A DNA stretch of 64,000 nucleotides from Streptomyces sp. KL109B (GTDB taxonomy: Bacteria > Actinomycetota > Actinomycetes > Streptomycetales > Streptomycetaceae): assembly GCF_030766935.1 (NCBI RefSeq), contig NZ_JASERL010000009.1, forward strand, positions 248,001 to 312,000. Direction: 5' to 3'. Position 1 is the stretch's first letter; each line of letters starts with the position of its first letter. The notes beneath the pieces are model-generated. The model had not been told where the DNA came from and made no database searches. It saw only the letters and a program-made list of their open reading frames with translations. A program made the translations under genes and the position numbers. Positions 53,543-62,078 of this stretch are shown here, piece by piece.

Positions 53543-54958
53543 CTACGCGGTCCGCAGAGTGGGCCAGGTCGTCTGCTCCTCCAGGGCGAACGAGACTTCC
53601 AGGAGGGTGCGTTCGTCGCCGTACGCCGCTGAGAGGTGTACGCCGATGGGGACACCCTCGCGTGCCATGCCCATGGGGAGCGAGATGCCGGGTGCGCCGG
53701 TGACGTTGTGCAGCGGGGTGAAGGAGACGTAGCGCTGGAGCCGGTCCATGAGGGTGTCGAAGGGGACGTTGGGGTCGAGGTGGCCGAGCGGCGGGGTGAC
53801 GTGGGACAGGACGGGGGAGAGGATCAGTTCGTGTCGGTCGAAGGCGGCCGCGTACGTCCTGGCCGCGCGGCGAAGTCGCCTCAGGGCGCCGGGGAGGCGG
53901 GCCCAGCCGCCCTGGATGAACTGCCTGCGCAGCCCCAGGGTGAGGCCGTCGAGACGGGTGGCGTCGAAGGAGCGGTCGAAGGCGAACCTGCCGAGGCCGC
54001 CGGCCATTCCGGCGAGCATGCCCCAGTAGGTGATGAAGTCGTCCGCGAGGCTGTCGGCCGCCGGGATCGGGACGGGCTCGACGACGTGGCCCTGTGCCTC
54101 CAGGAGACGCGCGGTGTGTTCGACGGCGGCGCGGGTCTGCTCGTCGACGACCGCGCCGGTGACGGATTCCAGGACGAGTCCGACGCGCAGGCGCCGGCGG
54201 GCCGGACCCTGGACGAGGCCGATCGGCGCGAGCCGAGGATTGCGCCAGTGGTCCTCGACGGCGGCGACGTACGCGGCGGTGTCCCGGACCGTACGGGTCA
54301 GGACGCCCTCGGAGATGATGTTGAGCGGCATCGTCCGTGCCATCTCCCCGTCGAGGTGGCGCCCGCGGCTGGGCTTGAGTCCGATGAGGCCGGTGGCCGC
54401 GGCGGGGATGCGGATGGAGCCGCCGCCGTCGTTGGCGTGCGCGAGCGGCAGCGCACCGGCGGCGACCAGCGCCGCGGCGCCGCCGGATGAGGCGCCGGTC
54501 GAGCGTTCGGTGTTCCAGGGGTTGCGGGTGGGTGCCGCGACCCGGAACTCGGTGGAGGCGTTGAGCCCGAACTCGGGCATCCGGCTCTTGCCGAGCACGG
54601 TCGCCCCGGTGCTCAGGAGCTGCCTGGCGTAGCGGCCGTCCCTGCGGGCGGGACCGGCCCGGAAGGCGTCGGTCCCGTGGTTGGTGGGCAGTCCGGCGAT
54701 GTCGGTGTTGTCCTTGACGAACATCGGCACCCCGTAGAGCGGAGCCTGTGGTGTGCGGGACCGCCGGGGCCTGTCGTAGGCCGCGAACGCGACGGCGTCC
54801 AGGGCCGGATCGACACGCTCGATCCGGGCCACCGCCGCCGACTCGACCTCCTTCACGCTGAGTTCACCGCTGCGGATGAGCGCCGCGAGAGCGACGGCGT
54901 CGTGGTCGGCGAGGGCGTCGCCGTCGGTGAAGGCACCAACACGTGTGGGGTGACTCAT
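53543..54958 (-). CDS. Amidase-signature family enzyme
   Basis: A 471-residue amidase. Lys in GVPMFVKDNTDI, and STGASSGGAAALVAAGALPLAHANDGGGSIRIPAA hold the catalytic triad, ordered as usual. The C-terminal segment (LSPVLSHVTPPLGHLDP, GAPGISLPMG) is typical of general amidases acting on linear or aromatic amides. It is four bases from the convergent SsgA-like gene and lies downstream of metE, separated by a strong terminator, so it must use its own promoter in the 78-base gap or limited readthrough. Confidence 0.88.
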   Translation of the reverse strand: MSHPTRVGAFTDGDALADHDAVALAALIRSGELSVKEVESAAVARIERVDPALDAVAFAAYDRPRRSRTPQAPLYGVPMFVKDNTDIAGLPTNHGTDAFRAGPARRDGRYARQLLSTGATVLGKSRMPEFGLNASTEFRVAAPTRNPWNTERSTGASSGGAAALVAAGALPLAHANDGGGSIRIPAAATGLIGLKPSRGRHLDGEMARTMPLNIISEGVLTRTVRDTAAYVAAVEDHWRNPRLAPIGLVQGPARRRLRVGLVLESVTGAVVDEQTRAAVEHTARLLEAQGHVVEPVPIPAADSLADDFITYWGMLAGMAGGLGRFAFDRSFDATRLDGLTLGLRRQFIQGGWARLPGALRRLRRAARTYAAAFDRHELILSPVLSHVTPPLGHLDPNVPFDTLMDRLQRYVSFTPLHNVTGAPGISLPMGMAREGVPIGVHLSAAYGDERTLLEVSFALEEQTTWPTLRTA

Positions 54959-54988
54959 GCCGTCACTGTAGGCGGCCGAGCCGGGCAG

Positions 54989-55023
54989 AGCCGGGCCGGG
55001 GCGTCGTCGGCCCCGGCCCGGCT
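54989..55023 (-). terminator. Terminator of metE, 14-bp stem
   Basis: AGCCGGGCCGGGGC pairs perfectly with GCCCCGGCCCGGCT across a seven-base loop, 13 bases past the metE stop. Very stable, no U-tract, typical of GC-rich actinobacteria. Confidence 0.8.
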
Positions 55024-55036
55024 GGTGCGGCCCGGG

Positions 55037-57364
55037 TCAGGCCGTGGGGGTTCCCAGTTCGCCGCGTACGGTGCGGGCGGCGGCCACCAGGTTCTCCAGT
55101 GAGGCCCGGGTCTCGGGCCAGCCGCGGGTCTTCAGGCCGCAGTCCGGGTTGACCCACAGGCGTTCGGCCGGGATGGCCGCGAGCCCCGTGCGCAGCAGGG
55201 CGGCTGCCTCGTCCGCGCCGGGGATGCGGGGCGAGTGGATGTCGTAGACACCCGGACCGGCCTCGCGCGGGTAGCCGTGCTCCGCCAGTTCGTGGGCGAC
55301 CTGCATGTGGGAGCGGGCGGCCTCCAGGCTGATGACATCGGCGTCGAGGTCGTCGATGGCCCGCACGATGTCACCGAACTCGGCGTAGCACATGTGCGTG
55401 TGGATCTGCGTCTCGGGCCGTACGCCCGCCGTCGTGACACGGAACGCCTCGGTGGCCCAGGCCAGGTACCCGGCGTGGTCGGCGGCGCGCAGCGGGAGGG
55501 TCTCGCGCAGCGCGGGCTCGTCGACCTGGATGACCGAAGTGCCGTTCGCCTCCAGGTCGTTGACCTCGTCGCGTAGGGCGAGGGCGACCTGGCGCGCGGT
55601 GTCGCCGAGCGGCTGGTCGTCGCGGACGAAGGACCAGGCGAGCATGGTGACGGGCCCGGTCAGCATGCCCTTGACCGGACGGTCGGACAGCGACTGGGCG
55701 TACGAAGTCCAGCGCACCGTCATCGGTTCGGGGCGGGAGATGTCACCGGCGAGGACCGGTGGGCGGACGTAGCGGGTGCCGTAGGACTGCACCCAGCCGT
55801 GCCGCAGGGCCAGGTAGCCGGTGAGCCGTTCGGCGAAGTACTGCACCATGTCGCCCCGTTCGGGCTCGCCGTGCACGAGGACGTCGATCCCCGCCTTCTC
55901 CTGGAAGGCGACGACGTCGCGGATCTCGTTCCTGATCCGCTCCTCGTAGCCGGATGTGTCGATCCGGCCCGCCCTCAAGTCGGCGCGTGCGGTGCGCAGT
56001 TCGGTCGTCTGCGGGAACGAGCCGATCGTGGTGGTCGGCAGCGGCGGCAGGTTCAGGTGGGCGCGCTGCGCGGCGGACCGTTCCGGGTAGGCCTGGGCGC
56101 GGCGGGTGTCGGCCTCGGTCACGGCGGCGGCGCGGGCACGTACCGCAGGGTCACGGGTGAGGGACGAGGTGGCGCGGGAGGACAGGGCGGCCCGGTTCAC
56201 GGCGAGTTCGGCGGTGATGGTGTCCGTGCCCCGGGTCAGGCCGGTGGCGAGCGTGGCGATCTCGGCGGTCTTCTGGCGGGCGAAGGCGAGCCAGCGCAGG
56301 ACCTGCGGGTCGATGTCGCGCTCCAGCTCCGCGTCCAGCGGAATGTGCAGCAGGGAGCAGGACGCCGACACGTCCACGGGCTCCGCGAGACCGAGCAGCG
56401 TACCGAGCGTGGTCAGCGACTTCGCCAGGTCGTCGACCCATACGTTGCGGCCGTTGACGACGCCCGCGACGAGCCGCTTCCCGGGCAGGCCGCCCACGGC
56501 GGCGAGGTCGTCCAGGTTGGCGGCCGCCGCGCCGGTGAAGTCGAGCGCGAGGCCGTCGACCGGGGCCTTCGCGAGCACCGGCAGCGCGTCGCCGAGCCGG
56601 TCGAAGTAGGAGGCCACCAGGAGCTTGGGCCGGTCGGTGAGGGAGCCGAGGTCGCGGTAGGCGCGCTCGGCGGCGTTCAGTTCGGCCGGGGTGCGGTCCT
56701 GGACCAGCGCCGGCTCGTCGAGCTGCACCCACCGCGCACCGGCCGCGCGCAGGTCGGCGAGCACCTCGGCGTACACGGGCAGCAGCCGGTCGAGCAGCGT
56801 CAGCGGCTCGAAGTCGGCGGCGACGCCGGGCGCGGGCTTGGCCAGGAGCAGGTACGTGACCGGGCCTACGAGGACCGGTCGGGCGGCGGTCAGCCCCAGG
56901 AACAGGGCCTCCTTGAACTCCGCGACCTGCTTGGCGGAGTCGGCGGTGAACACCGTGTCCGGGCCCAACTCCGGTACCAAATAGTGGTAGTTGGTGTCGA
57001 ACCACTTGGTCATCTCCAGCGGCGCGACGTCCTGCGTGCCGCGGGCCATGGCGAAGTAGCCGTCCAGGGCGTCGGCGTCCACGGCGGCGCGGTGGCGGCC
57101 GGGGATCGCGCCGACCATGACGGTGGTGTCGAGGACGTGGTCGTAATACGAGAAGTCGCCGGTGGGCACCTCGCCGATGCCCGCGTCGGCGAGCTCCCGC
57201 CAGTTGGTCCTGCGCAGTTCGGCGGCCGTGGCCCGGAGGGCGTCGGCGTCGACGCGGCCCTTCCAGTAGCCTTCGATCGCCTTCTTGAGCTCGCGGTTCT
57301 GACCCTGGCGCGGGTAGCCGTACACGGTGGCCCGTGCTGCCGCGGCTGTGGTTGTGGTGGTCAC
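55037..57364 (-). CDS. metE: Cobalamin-independent methionine synthase
   Basis: A 775-residue MetE, transferring the methyl group of methyltetrahydrofolate (polyglutamate) to homocysteine. The N-terminal barrel begins VYGYPRQGQNRELKKAIEGYW; the C-terminal barrel begins near LPPLPTTTIGSFPQT. Zinc ligands are seen in THMCYAEF (His and Cys) and NPDCGLKTRGW (Cys). The GTG at 57362-57364 follows AAGGGG at six bases. A cobalamin riboswitch precedes it, so the gene should be shut off when B12 is plentiful and MetH can work. Confidence 0.96.
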   Translation of the reverse strand: MTTTTTAAAARATVYGYPRQGQNRELKKAIEGYWKGRVDADALRATAAELRRTNWRELADAGIGEVPTGDFSYYDHVLDTTVMVGAIPGRHRAAVDADALDGYFAMARGTQDVAPLEMTKWFDTNYHYLVPELGPDTVFTADSAKQVAEFKEALFLGLTAARPVLVGPVTYLLLAKPAPGVAADFEPLTLLDRLLPVYAEVLADLRAAGARWVQLDEPALVQDRTPAELNAAERAYRDLGSLTDRPKLLVASYFDRLGDALPVLAKAPVDGLALDFTGAAAANLDDLAAVGGLPGKRLVAGVVNGRNVWVDDLAKSLTTLGTLLGLAEPVDVSASCSLLHIPLDAELERDIDPQVLRWLAFARQKTAEIATLATGLTRGTDTITAELAVNRAALSSRATSSLTRDPAVRARAAAVTEADTRRAQAYPERSAAQRAHLNLPPLPTTTIGSFPQTTELRTARADLRAGRIDTSGYEERIRNEIRDVVAFQEKAGIDVLVHGEPERGDMVQYFAERLTGYLALRHGWVQSYGTRYVRPPVLAGDISRPEPMTVRWTSYAQSLSDRPVKGMLTGPVTMLAWSFVRDDQPLGDTARQVALALRDEVNDLEANGTSVIQVDEPALRETLPLRAADHAGYLAWATEAFRVTTAGVRPETQIHTHMCYAEFGDIVRAIDDLDADVISLEAARSHMQVAHELAEHGYPREAGPGVYDIHSPRIPGADEAAALLRTGLAAIPAERLWVNPDCGLKTRGWPETRASLENLVAAARTVRGELGTPTA

Positions 57365-57535
57365 GAATTCCCCTTCGAGAGACGTATCCCTGGAATCCCG
57401 GGGACCCGTACGCACGGAAGGAGTGACACAACCGGCGGCCCGAACTCGCGCGCGCTGCGCGGCCGTCCGCCCGATATGTACGCCGACCCGCCCACGAGGT
57501 CACCGGAACGTCCGCACGCGCGGTGCGCGCACGGG

Positions 57536-57725
57536 CAGTGGCAGGTCTTCGGACTCGCGAGCACGTCCACCCGTCTCGGATGTATCGGATGGACACCTAC
57601 TGGCCGTCGCTTCCCAAGTCCCGTTTCCTCGGGGCCCAGTGCGTATGACGGCGGTCGTTCCCGCTCACCGCTGCGGGGCAGTCCCGGATTCCCACCGGGT
57701 TCCCTCTTACGACGCATCCCGCCTG
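57536..57725 (-). ncRNA. Cobalamin riboswitch controlling metE
   Basis: Read on the minus strand, the order is GAGGGAACCCGGTGGGAATC, ACTGCCCCGCAGCGGTGA, GAGGAAACGGGACTTGGGAAG, the B12-box-like GACGGCCAGTAGG, then GCGAGTCCGAAGACCTGCC. These are the conserved segments of cobalamin riboswitches in the right order and spacing. About 170 bases of leader separate it from the metE start and contain no other gene. Boundaries are estimates. Confidence 0.9.
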
Positions 57726-57829
57726 GCGGACGGGGCGAACCAGCTGCGTCCCCCACTCTACGATGCCGTGGCCGCGCCCCGCCGGGAGGTGCGGGAGAAC
57801 GGCAGCGGGCGGGCCTGCACAATGCAGGG
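57726..57829. other. Divergent promoter gap between metE riboswitch and Nudix gene
   Basis: About 100 bases that must contain the metE promoter (minus) and the Nudix promoter (plus). I see no clear operator or repeat. The stretch 57365-57535 on the other side is the metE leader and holds no gene. Confidence 0.5.
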
Positions 57830-58228
57830 ATGGATCACGCAGTCATGAAGGTCGTCGCGGCGGCCGTGGTCGAGGACGGCAAGCTGCTCGTCGTCAGCAA
57901 GCGGGCCGCACCGGACGTCTTCTACCTTCCGGGCGGCAAGCCCGAGCCCGGCGAGCGCCCCGAAGAGACCCTGGAACGGGAGTTGCGGGAAGAGTTGGGT
58001 GTCGTACCCGACGCGCTCGAACACCTCGCTGTGGTGGAGGAGACGGCGGCGCTGGAGCGGGTCCCCATGCACCTGACCGTCTTCTCCGCGACGCTGATCG
58101 GGGAGCCGGTGCCCGCGGCCGAGCTGTCCGCCCTGCGGTGGACCGACGGGCGCGACCCGGACCTGCGGCTCGCCCCGGCTGTCGAGCACCACCTGCTGCC
58201 GCTGCTGCGCGGCGCGGGGGCGCTCTAG
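57830..58228 (+). CDS. Nudix hydrolase
   Basis: A 132-residue single-domain Nudix protein. The box GKPEPGERPEETLERELREE (G-x5-E-x7-REUxEExGU) is complete, starting about residue 31. VVAAAVVEDGKLLVVSKR is the first strand pair, as in MutT-like NTP pyrophosphatases. The ATG at 57830 was taken because the domain begins at once; ribosome site GCAGGG is moderate. Substrate (oxidised nucleotide or another NDP derivative) unknown. Confidence 0.9.
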   Translation: MDHAVMKVVAAAVVEDGKLLVVSKRAAPDVFYLPGGKPEPGERPEETLERELREELGVVPDALEHLAVVEETAALERVPMHLTVFSATLIGEPVPAAELSALRWTDGRDPDLRLAPAVEHHLLPLLRGAGAL

Positions 58229-58282
58229 ACGGCCGGAGCCGGGACGGGCGAAGACCGGTTCCTCGGGGACCGGCTGATGAGG

Positions 58283-58320
58283 GGCGAGCGGATCAGCGGG
58301 TGGCGAGCGGATCAGCGGGT
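58283..58320. repeat. Tandem 19-bp duplication at the kinase 3' end
   Basis: GGCGAGCGGATCAGCGGGT occurs at 58283-58301 and 58302-58320, with a partial third unit in the coding DNA. The duplication repeats the stop codon and last codons of the kinase, leaving a copy downstream. Confidence 0.9.
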
Positions 58321-59334
58321 GGCGAGCCAGCCGATGACGAGGATGGCCAGGACGATCGCCGAGAAGGTGATCATGACCGCCTCCGCCTTCGTCGCACGGT
58401 TCTTGTCCTGGATCGAGCCCATGTGGAAGAGGGCCGTGCGCAACCACTGCCATCCGTCGGTCGCGCGGTGCTCCGGTTCCGGAACGGTGGGCGTCGCAAC
58501 CGTGCTGGGCCTCGACGGCCTGTCGAGCCGCCCCCGAGCGCCGGGGACCGACGGCCGCTGCTCGGCGTTCTTGGCGAGGAGGGCGTGGATCAGGGGCCGC
58601 AGACGTGCGGCGCGGCGCATCGGGGGAGGGTCTTCCGTGAGCAGCGCCGTGAGCGTCGCGGTGGGGGTCGCGCGGCGGAACGGGGAGGTGCCTTCCGCCG
58701 CCTGATAGAGCGTCGCTCCGAGGGAGAACAGGTCCCCCGCGGGGCCGTCCGATCCTCCGCCCAGGCGCTCGGGCGCCATGTACTCGAGCGAGCCGACGAC
58801 CGCTCCCGTCGTCGTGAGCGCGGTGTCCGTGTCCTGCACGGCGATGCCGAAGTCCGTGAGCAGCACCTCACCGGAGGCGGTGAGCATCACGTTGGCCGGT
58901 TTGATGTCACGGTGCACGATCCCGGCGGCGTGCGCGGCCCCGAGCGCGTCCAGCAGACAGCGCGCCACATGCTCCGTCTCCGCCTCGGACAACGGCCCGT
59001 TCGCCCTGAGGCGGTCCTCCAGGGAGTGCCCGTCCACCAGCCGCATCACCAGCCACGGCCGGTCGTCGTCGACGAGCATGTCGTGGACCGTGACGATGTG
59101 CGGGTGGTCCCGCAGCGCGGCCGCCTTCCTGGCCTCGCGGCGTGCCCGTAGCAGGCGCTCGGCGTGCTCGTCGGCCGTGGCCGCGGGCGGCAGATGGACC
59201 TCTTTGACGGCGACGTCGACGTGCAGGTTCAGGTCGCGGGCCCTCCAGACCACGCCGAATCCCCCGCGAGCCAGTGACTCGTCGAGGCGGTAGCGTCCCC
59301 CGACCACGCGGCCGGCCCGCGTCTCCTGTGGCAT
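58312..59334 (-). CDS. Serine/threonine protein kinase, C-terminal membrane anchor
   Basis: A 340-residue Hanks-type kinase. LARGGFGVVW is the glycine loop, Lys44 in VAVKEV, HRDIKPANV the catalytic loop (141-149), DFG at 161-163, and YMAPERLGG the P+1 region. A short linker rich in Pro/Ser/Arg is followed by one hydrophobic segment at the very end (FSAIVLAILVIGWLATR), so there is no extracellular sensor domain. The ATG has GGGGAG at seven bases. It diverges from the small winged-helix gene. Substrates unknown. Confidence 0.9.
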   Translation of the reverse strand: MPQETRAGRVVGGRYRLDESLARGGFGVVWRARDLNLHVDVAVKEVHLPPAATADEHAERLLRARREARKAAALRDHPHIVTVHDMLVDDDRPWLVMRLVDGHSLEDRLRANGPLSEAETEHVARCLLDALGAAHAAGIVHRDIKPANVMLTASGEVLLTDFGIAVQDTDTALTTTGAVVGSLEYMAPERLGGGSDGPAGDLFSLGATLYQAAEGTSPFRRATPTATLTALLTEDPPPMRRAARLRPLIHALLAKNAEQRPSVPGARGRLDRPSRPSTVATPTVPEPEHRATDGWQWLRTALFHMGSIQDKNRATKAEAVMITFSAIVLAILVIGWLATR

Positions 59335-59509
59335 GGTCAACTCCCCGTGTCCGACGTGCCGTTCACGTGCATACCGCAACGTGCGGCGCCGTACCAGTGT
59401 CGTGCCTGGAGGGCGGGTTGTGGAGAGTGCGGCGTACTGATGCGCTTCTTTGGTGCCGGTCCGTCGTTGACACACATGACCATGATCAACGTGTTCGAGG
59501 AGGCGACGG

Positions 59510-59866
59510 ATGAGTACGAGGCCGAAGAGGAAGGGCCGTCGACACCGTAAGGTCAACCGCACGCCGCGGCCGGTGACTCGACGTACCACTGCCACTACCA
59601 CCACGACTACCACTGTCGCGGAGCCGGAAGCGCGCCCCGCGAGTGGCCCGGACCTGGCGAAGAACACGCGGGCGACGCTGGGGGTGTTGGAAGCGGCAGC
59701 GGGCGGACGACTGACGGTTGAGGAGGTGTGCGAAGCCGTTGGGTGGACGCCGCGCACGGTGTCCAGGCACCTGAAGACGCTCGCCGACCACGGCCTCGCC
59801 GAACAGGACGGGAACGGCTCCTGGCGGGCGACCGCGGCGCTGACCGCAGGCGTGCCGCGGGCCTGA
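59510..59866 (+). CDS. Small winged-helix DNA-binding protein with basic N terminus
   Basis: A 118-residue protein. The first 35 residues are strongly basic and Thr-rich (RPKRKGRRHRKVNRTPRP, then a TTTTTTT run). Residues about 48-110 form a winged helix: NTRATLGVLEAAAGGRLTVE, then recognition helix TPRTVSRHLKTLADHG. Resembles IclR/MarR-type N-terminal domains without a ligand domain. GAGGAGG lies seven bases before the ATG, an ideal ribosome site. It precedes the GlxA-type regulator by 19 bases, so they may form an operon. Confidence 0.75.
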   Translation: MSTRPKRKGRRHRKVNRTPRPVTRRTTATTTTTTTVAEPEARPASGPDLAKNTRATLGVLEAAAGGRLTVEEVCEAVGWTPRTVSRHLKTLADHGLAEQDGNGSWRATAALTAGVPRA

Positions 59867-59885
59867 TCGACGTACCCTCTTGCCC

Positions 59886-60842
59886 ATGTCAGCCACCCGC
59901 CTGCACCGCGTCGCCGTCCTGGTGCTCGAAGGTGCGAAACCGCTCGACGTCGGCATTCCCGCGCAGGTCTTCACGACGCGCGCGAGCATGCCGTACGAGG
60001 TGCGGGTGTGCGGGGCGGCGCCCGGGCCGGTGACCGGTGGCGACGGCCTGTCGTACGCCGTCGCCCACGGTCTCGACGCGCTCACGTGGGCCGACATCGT
60101 CTTCGTGCCCGGCTACCGGTTCCCGGACCGCGAGGACCCGCCGCGGGCCGTCATCGACGCGCTGGTCGCCGCCCACGCCCGGGGCGCCCGGCTGGCCGCG
60201 ATCTCGACGGGCGCCTTCGCGCTCGCCGCCACGGGCCTGCTCGACGGCAGGCGCGCCACGACGCACTGGCACTACACGCGGTCCCTCGCGGCCCGGCACC
60301 CGCTCGTACAGGTCGACGAGAACGTGCTGTTCGTCGACGAGGGGAGCGTGCTCACCTCGGCCGGCGCCGCCTCCGGCATCGACCTGTGCCTGCACATCCT
60401 GCGCGGCGACCTCGGCGTGGCCGCGTCCAACCACGCGGCCCGCCGCCTGGTCGCGGCGCCCTACCGCAGCGGAGGCCAGGCCCAGTACGTGCCGCACAGC
60501 GTTCCCGAGCCGCGCGGCGAGCGCTTCGGCGCCACCCGCGAGTGGGCACTGCGCCGGCTCGGCGAACCCCTCACCCTCGACATCCTGGCGCGGCAGGCGG
60601 AGGTCTCGCCGCGCACCTTCTCCCGGCGCTTCGTCGAGGAGACCGGCTACACGCCGATGCAGTGGGTGATGCGCGCGCGGATCGACCTGGCCCGCGAACT
60701 CCTCGAACGCTCCCAGCGCGGCGTCGAACAGATCGCCGCCGACGTCGGCCTCGGCACCGGCGCCAACCTCCGCCTGCACTTCCAGCGCATCCTCGGCACC
60801 ACACCGAGCGAATACCGGCGCACCTTCACGCGGGGCGAGTGA
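59886..60842 (+). CDS. GlxA-family regulator (DJ-1/PfpI domain plus AraC HTH)
   Basis: A 318-residue protein. The N-terminal domain (about 1-185) has the class I glutamine amidotransferase-like fold without the catalytic Cys: the elbow reads ISTGAFALAATGLL where DJ-1 proteins have Cys. The C terminus has the double AraC helix-turn-helix (DILARQAEVSPRTFSRRFVEETG, IAADVGLGTGANLRLHFQRILG). An in-frame TTG two codons earlier is less likely. GAPDH follows 144 bases later, with direct repeats in the gap that could be its binding sites. Confidence 0.88.
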   Translation: MSATRLHRVAVLVLEGAKPLDVGIPAQVFTTRASMPYEVRVCGAAPGPVTGGDGLSYAVAHGLDALTWADIVFVPGYRFPDREDPPRAVIDALVAAHARGARLAAISTGAFALAATGLLDGRRATTHWHYTRSLAARHPLVQVDENVLFVDEGSVLTSAGAASGIDLCLHILRGDLGVAASNHAARRLVAAPYRSGGQAQYVPHSVPEPRGERFGATREWALRRLGEPLTLDILARQAEVSPRTFSRRFVEETGYTPMQWVMRARIDLARELLERSQRGVEQIAADVGLGTGANLRLHFQRILGTTPSEYRRTFTRGE

Positions 60843-60865
60843 GCGGCGCGGCGCACCCGTGGCGA

Positions 60866-60915
60866 CATCTGGCGACATCCTTGTGAACCGGCATCTGGCG
60901 ACATCCTTGTGAACC
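60866..60915 (+). repeat. Two 24-bp direct repeats in the GAPDH promoter region
   Basis: Two exact 24-base copies at 60866-60889 and 60892-60915, each containing GGCGACATCCTTGTGAACC, lie 26 bases apart. An extra GGCGACATC half-unit precedes the first. Spacing of 26 bases is about 2.5 turns. Direct repeats suit an AraC-family activator or overlapping -35 elements. Confidence 0.85.
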
Positions 60916-60986
60916 CTGGCGATCCCGCCACTGTCAGCGACCCGGACCGCGAGCGAGCCTGGTGGTGAAGGGAAGGGACACCACAC

Positions 60987-61991
60987 ATGACACGCACTCG
61001 CATCGCCATCAACGGATTCGGCCGCATCGGACGCAACGTGCTGCGCGCCCTGCTGGAGCGCGACAGCGACCTGGAGCTCGTCGCGGTCAACGACCTGACG
61101 GAGCCCGCCGCGCTCGCCCGGCTTCTCGCCTTCGACAGCACGGCAGGACGCCTCGGCCGCCCGGTGACCGCCGAGGGCGACACACTCGTCGTCGACGGCC
61201 GCCGCATCAAGGTGCTGGCCGAGCGCGATCCGGCGCGACTGCCGTGGGCCGAACTCGGCGTCGACGTCGTCCTGGAGGCCACCGGCCGGTTCACCTCCGC
61301 CAAGGCCGCCGGCGCCCACCTCGACGCGGGCGCGAAGAAGGTACTCGTCAGCGCGCCGTCGGACGGCGCCGACGTCACACTCGCGTACGGGGTCAACACC
61401 GACGCCTACGACCCGGCCGTGCACACCATCGTCTCGAACGCCTCCTGCACCACCAACGCGCTCGCGCCGCTGGCCGCGGTCCTCGACGAACTCGCCGGTA
61501 TCGAGCACGGGTTCATGACGACCGTGCACGCCTACACGCAGGAGCAGAACCTTCAGGACGGCCCGCACCGCGACGCCCGCAGGGCCCGCGCCGCCGGGAT
61601 CAACATCGTGCCGACCACGACCGGCGCCGCCAAGGCGATCGGCCTGGTCCTGCCGAACCTCGACGGCAAGCTGTCGGGCGACTCGATCCGCGTCCCCGTA
61701 CCGGTCGGCTCGATCGTCGAACTCAACACGACCGTCGCCCGCGACGTGACGCGCGACGACGTGCTGGCGGCGTACCGCGCCGCGGCGCAGGGCCCGCTCG
61801 CCGGTGTCCTGGAGTACTCGGAGGACCCGCTCGTGTCCTCCGACATCACAGGCAACCCCGCCTCGTCGATCTTCGACTCGGCCCTCACCCGCGTCGACGG
61901 CCGGCACATCAAGGTGGTCGCCTGGTACGACAACGAGTGGGGCTTCTCGAACCGTGTGATCGACACGCTGGAACTGCTCGCCACCCGCTGA
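60987..61991 (+). CDS. gap: Glyceraldehyde-3-phosphate dehydrogenase
   Basis: A 334-residue type I GAPDH converting glyceraldehyde-3-phosphate to 1,3-bisphosphoglycerate with NAD(P). INGFGRIGRNVLRALLE is the N-terminal Rossmann loop, SNASCTTNAL contains the catalytic Cys, and HAYTQEQNLQDGPHRD and WYDNEWGFSNRV are conserved. The ATG follows GAAGGGAAGG. Streptomycetes usually encode more than one GAPDH; this copy is not in a glycolytic gene context, so it may be a conditional paralogue, perhaps under the upstream GlxA-type regulator. Confidence 0.95.
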   Translation: MTRTRIAINGFGRIGRNVLRALLERDSDLELVAVNDLTEPAALARLLAFDSTAGRLGRPVTAEGDTLVVDGRRIKVLAERDPARLPWAELGVDVVLEATGRFTSAKAAGAHLDAGAKKVLVSAPSDGADVTLAYGVNTDAYDPAVHTIVSNASCTTNALAPLAAVLDELAGIEHGFMTTVHAYTQEQNLQDGPHRDARRARAAGINIVPTTTGAAKAIGLVLPNLDGKLSGDSIRVPVPVGSIVELNTTVARDVTRDDVLAAYRAAAQGPLAGVLEYSEDPLVSSDITGNPASSIFDSALTRVDGRHIKVVAWYDNEWGFSNRVIDTLELLATR

Positions 61992-62037
61992 GCGACCGGG
62001 GCGGGGGGGCCAGTACACCGGGAAGGCAGCGGGTTGT

Positions 62038-62063
62038 CGTCGGGGCCGTGGTCGGCCCCGACG
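62038..62063. terminator. Bidirectional terminator between gap and cyclase gene
   Basis: CGTCGGGGCCG and CGGCCCCGACG form an 11-bp perfect stem with loop TGGT, 47 bases past gap and 16 bases past the end of the convergent cyclase gene. Confidence 0.8.
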
Positions 62064-62078
62064 TGACGTTCCTGTCGG

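Noticed and set aside
55799..57829. Plus-strand frame of about 680 codons upstream of the Nudix gene
   Set aside because: It is antisense to metE and the riboswitch, with no family pattern; the Nudix domain begins at 57830.
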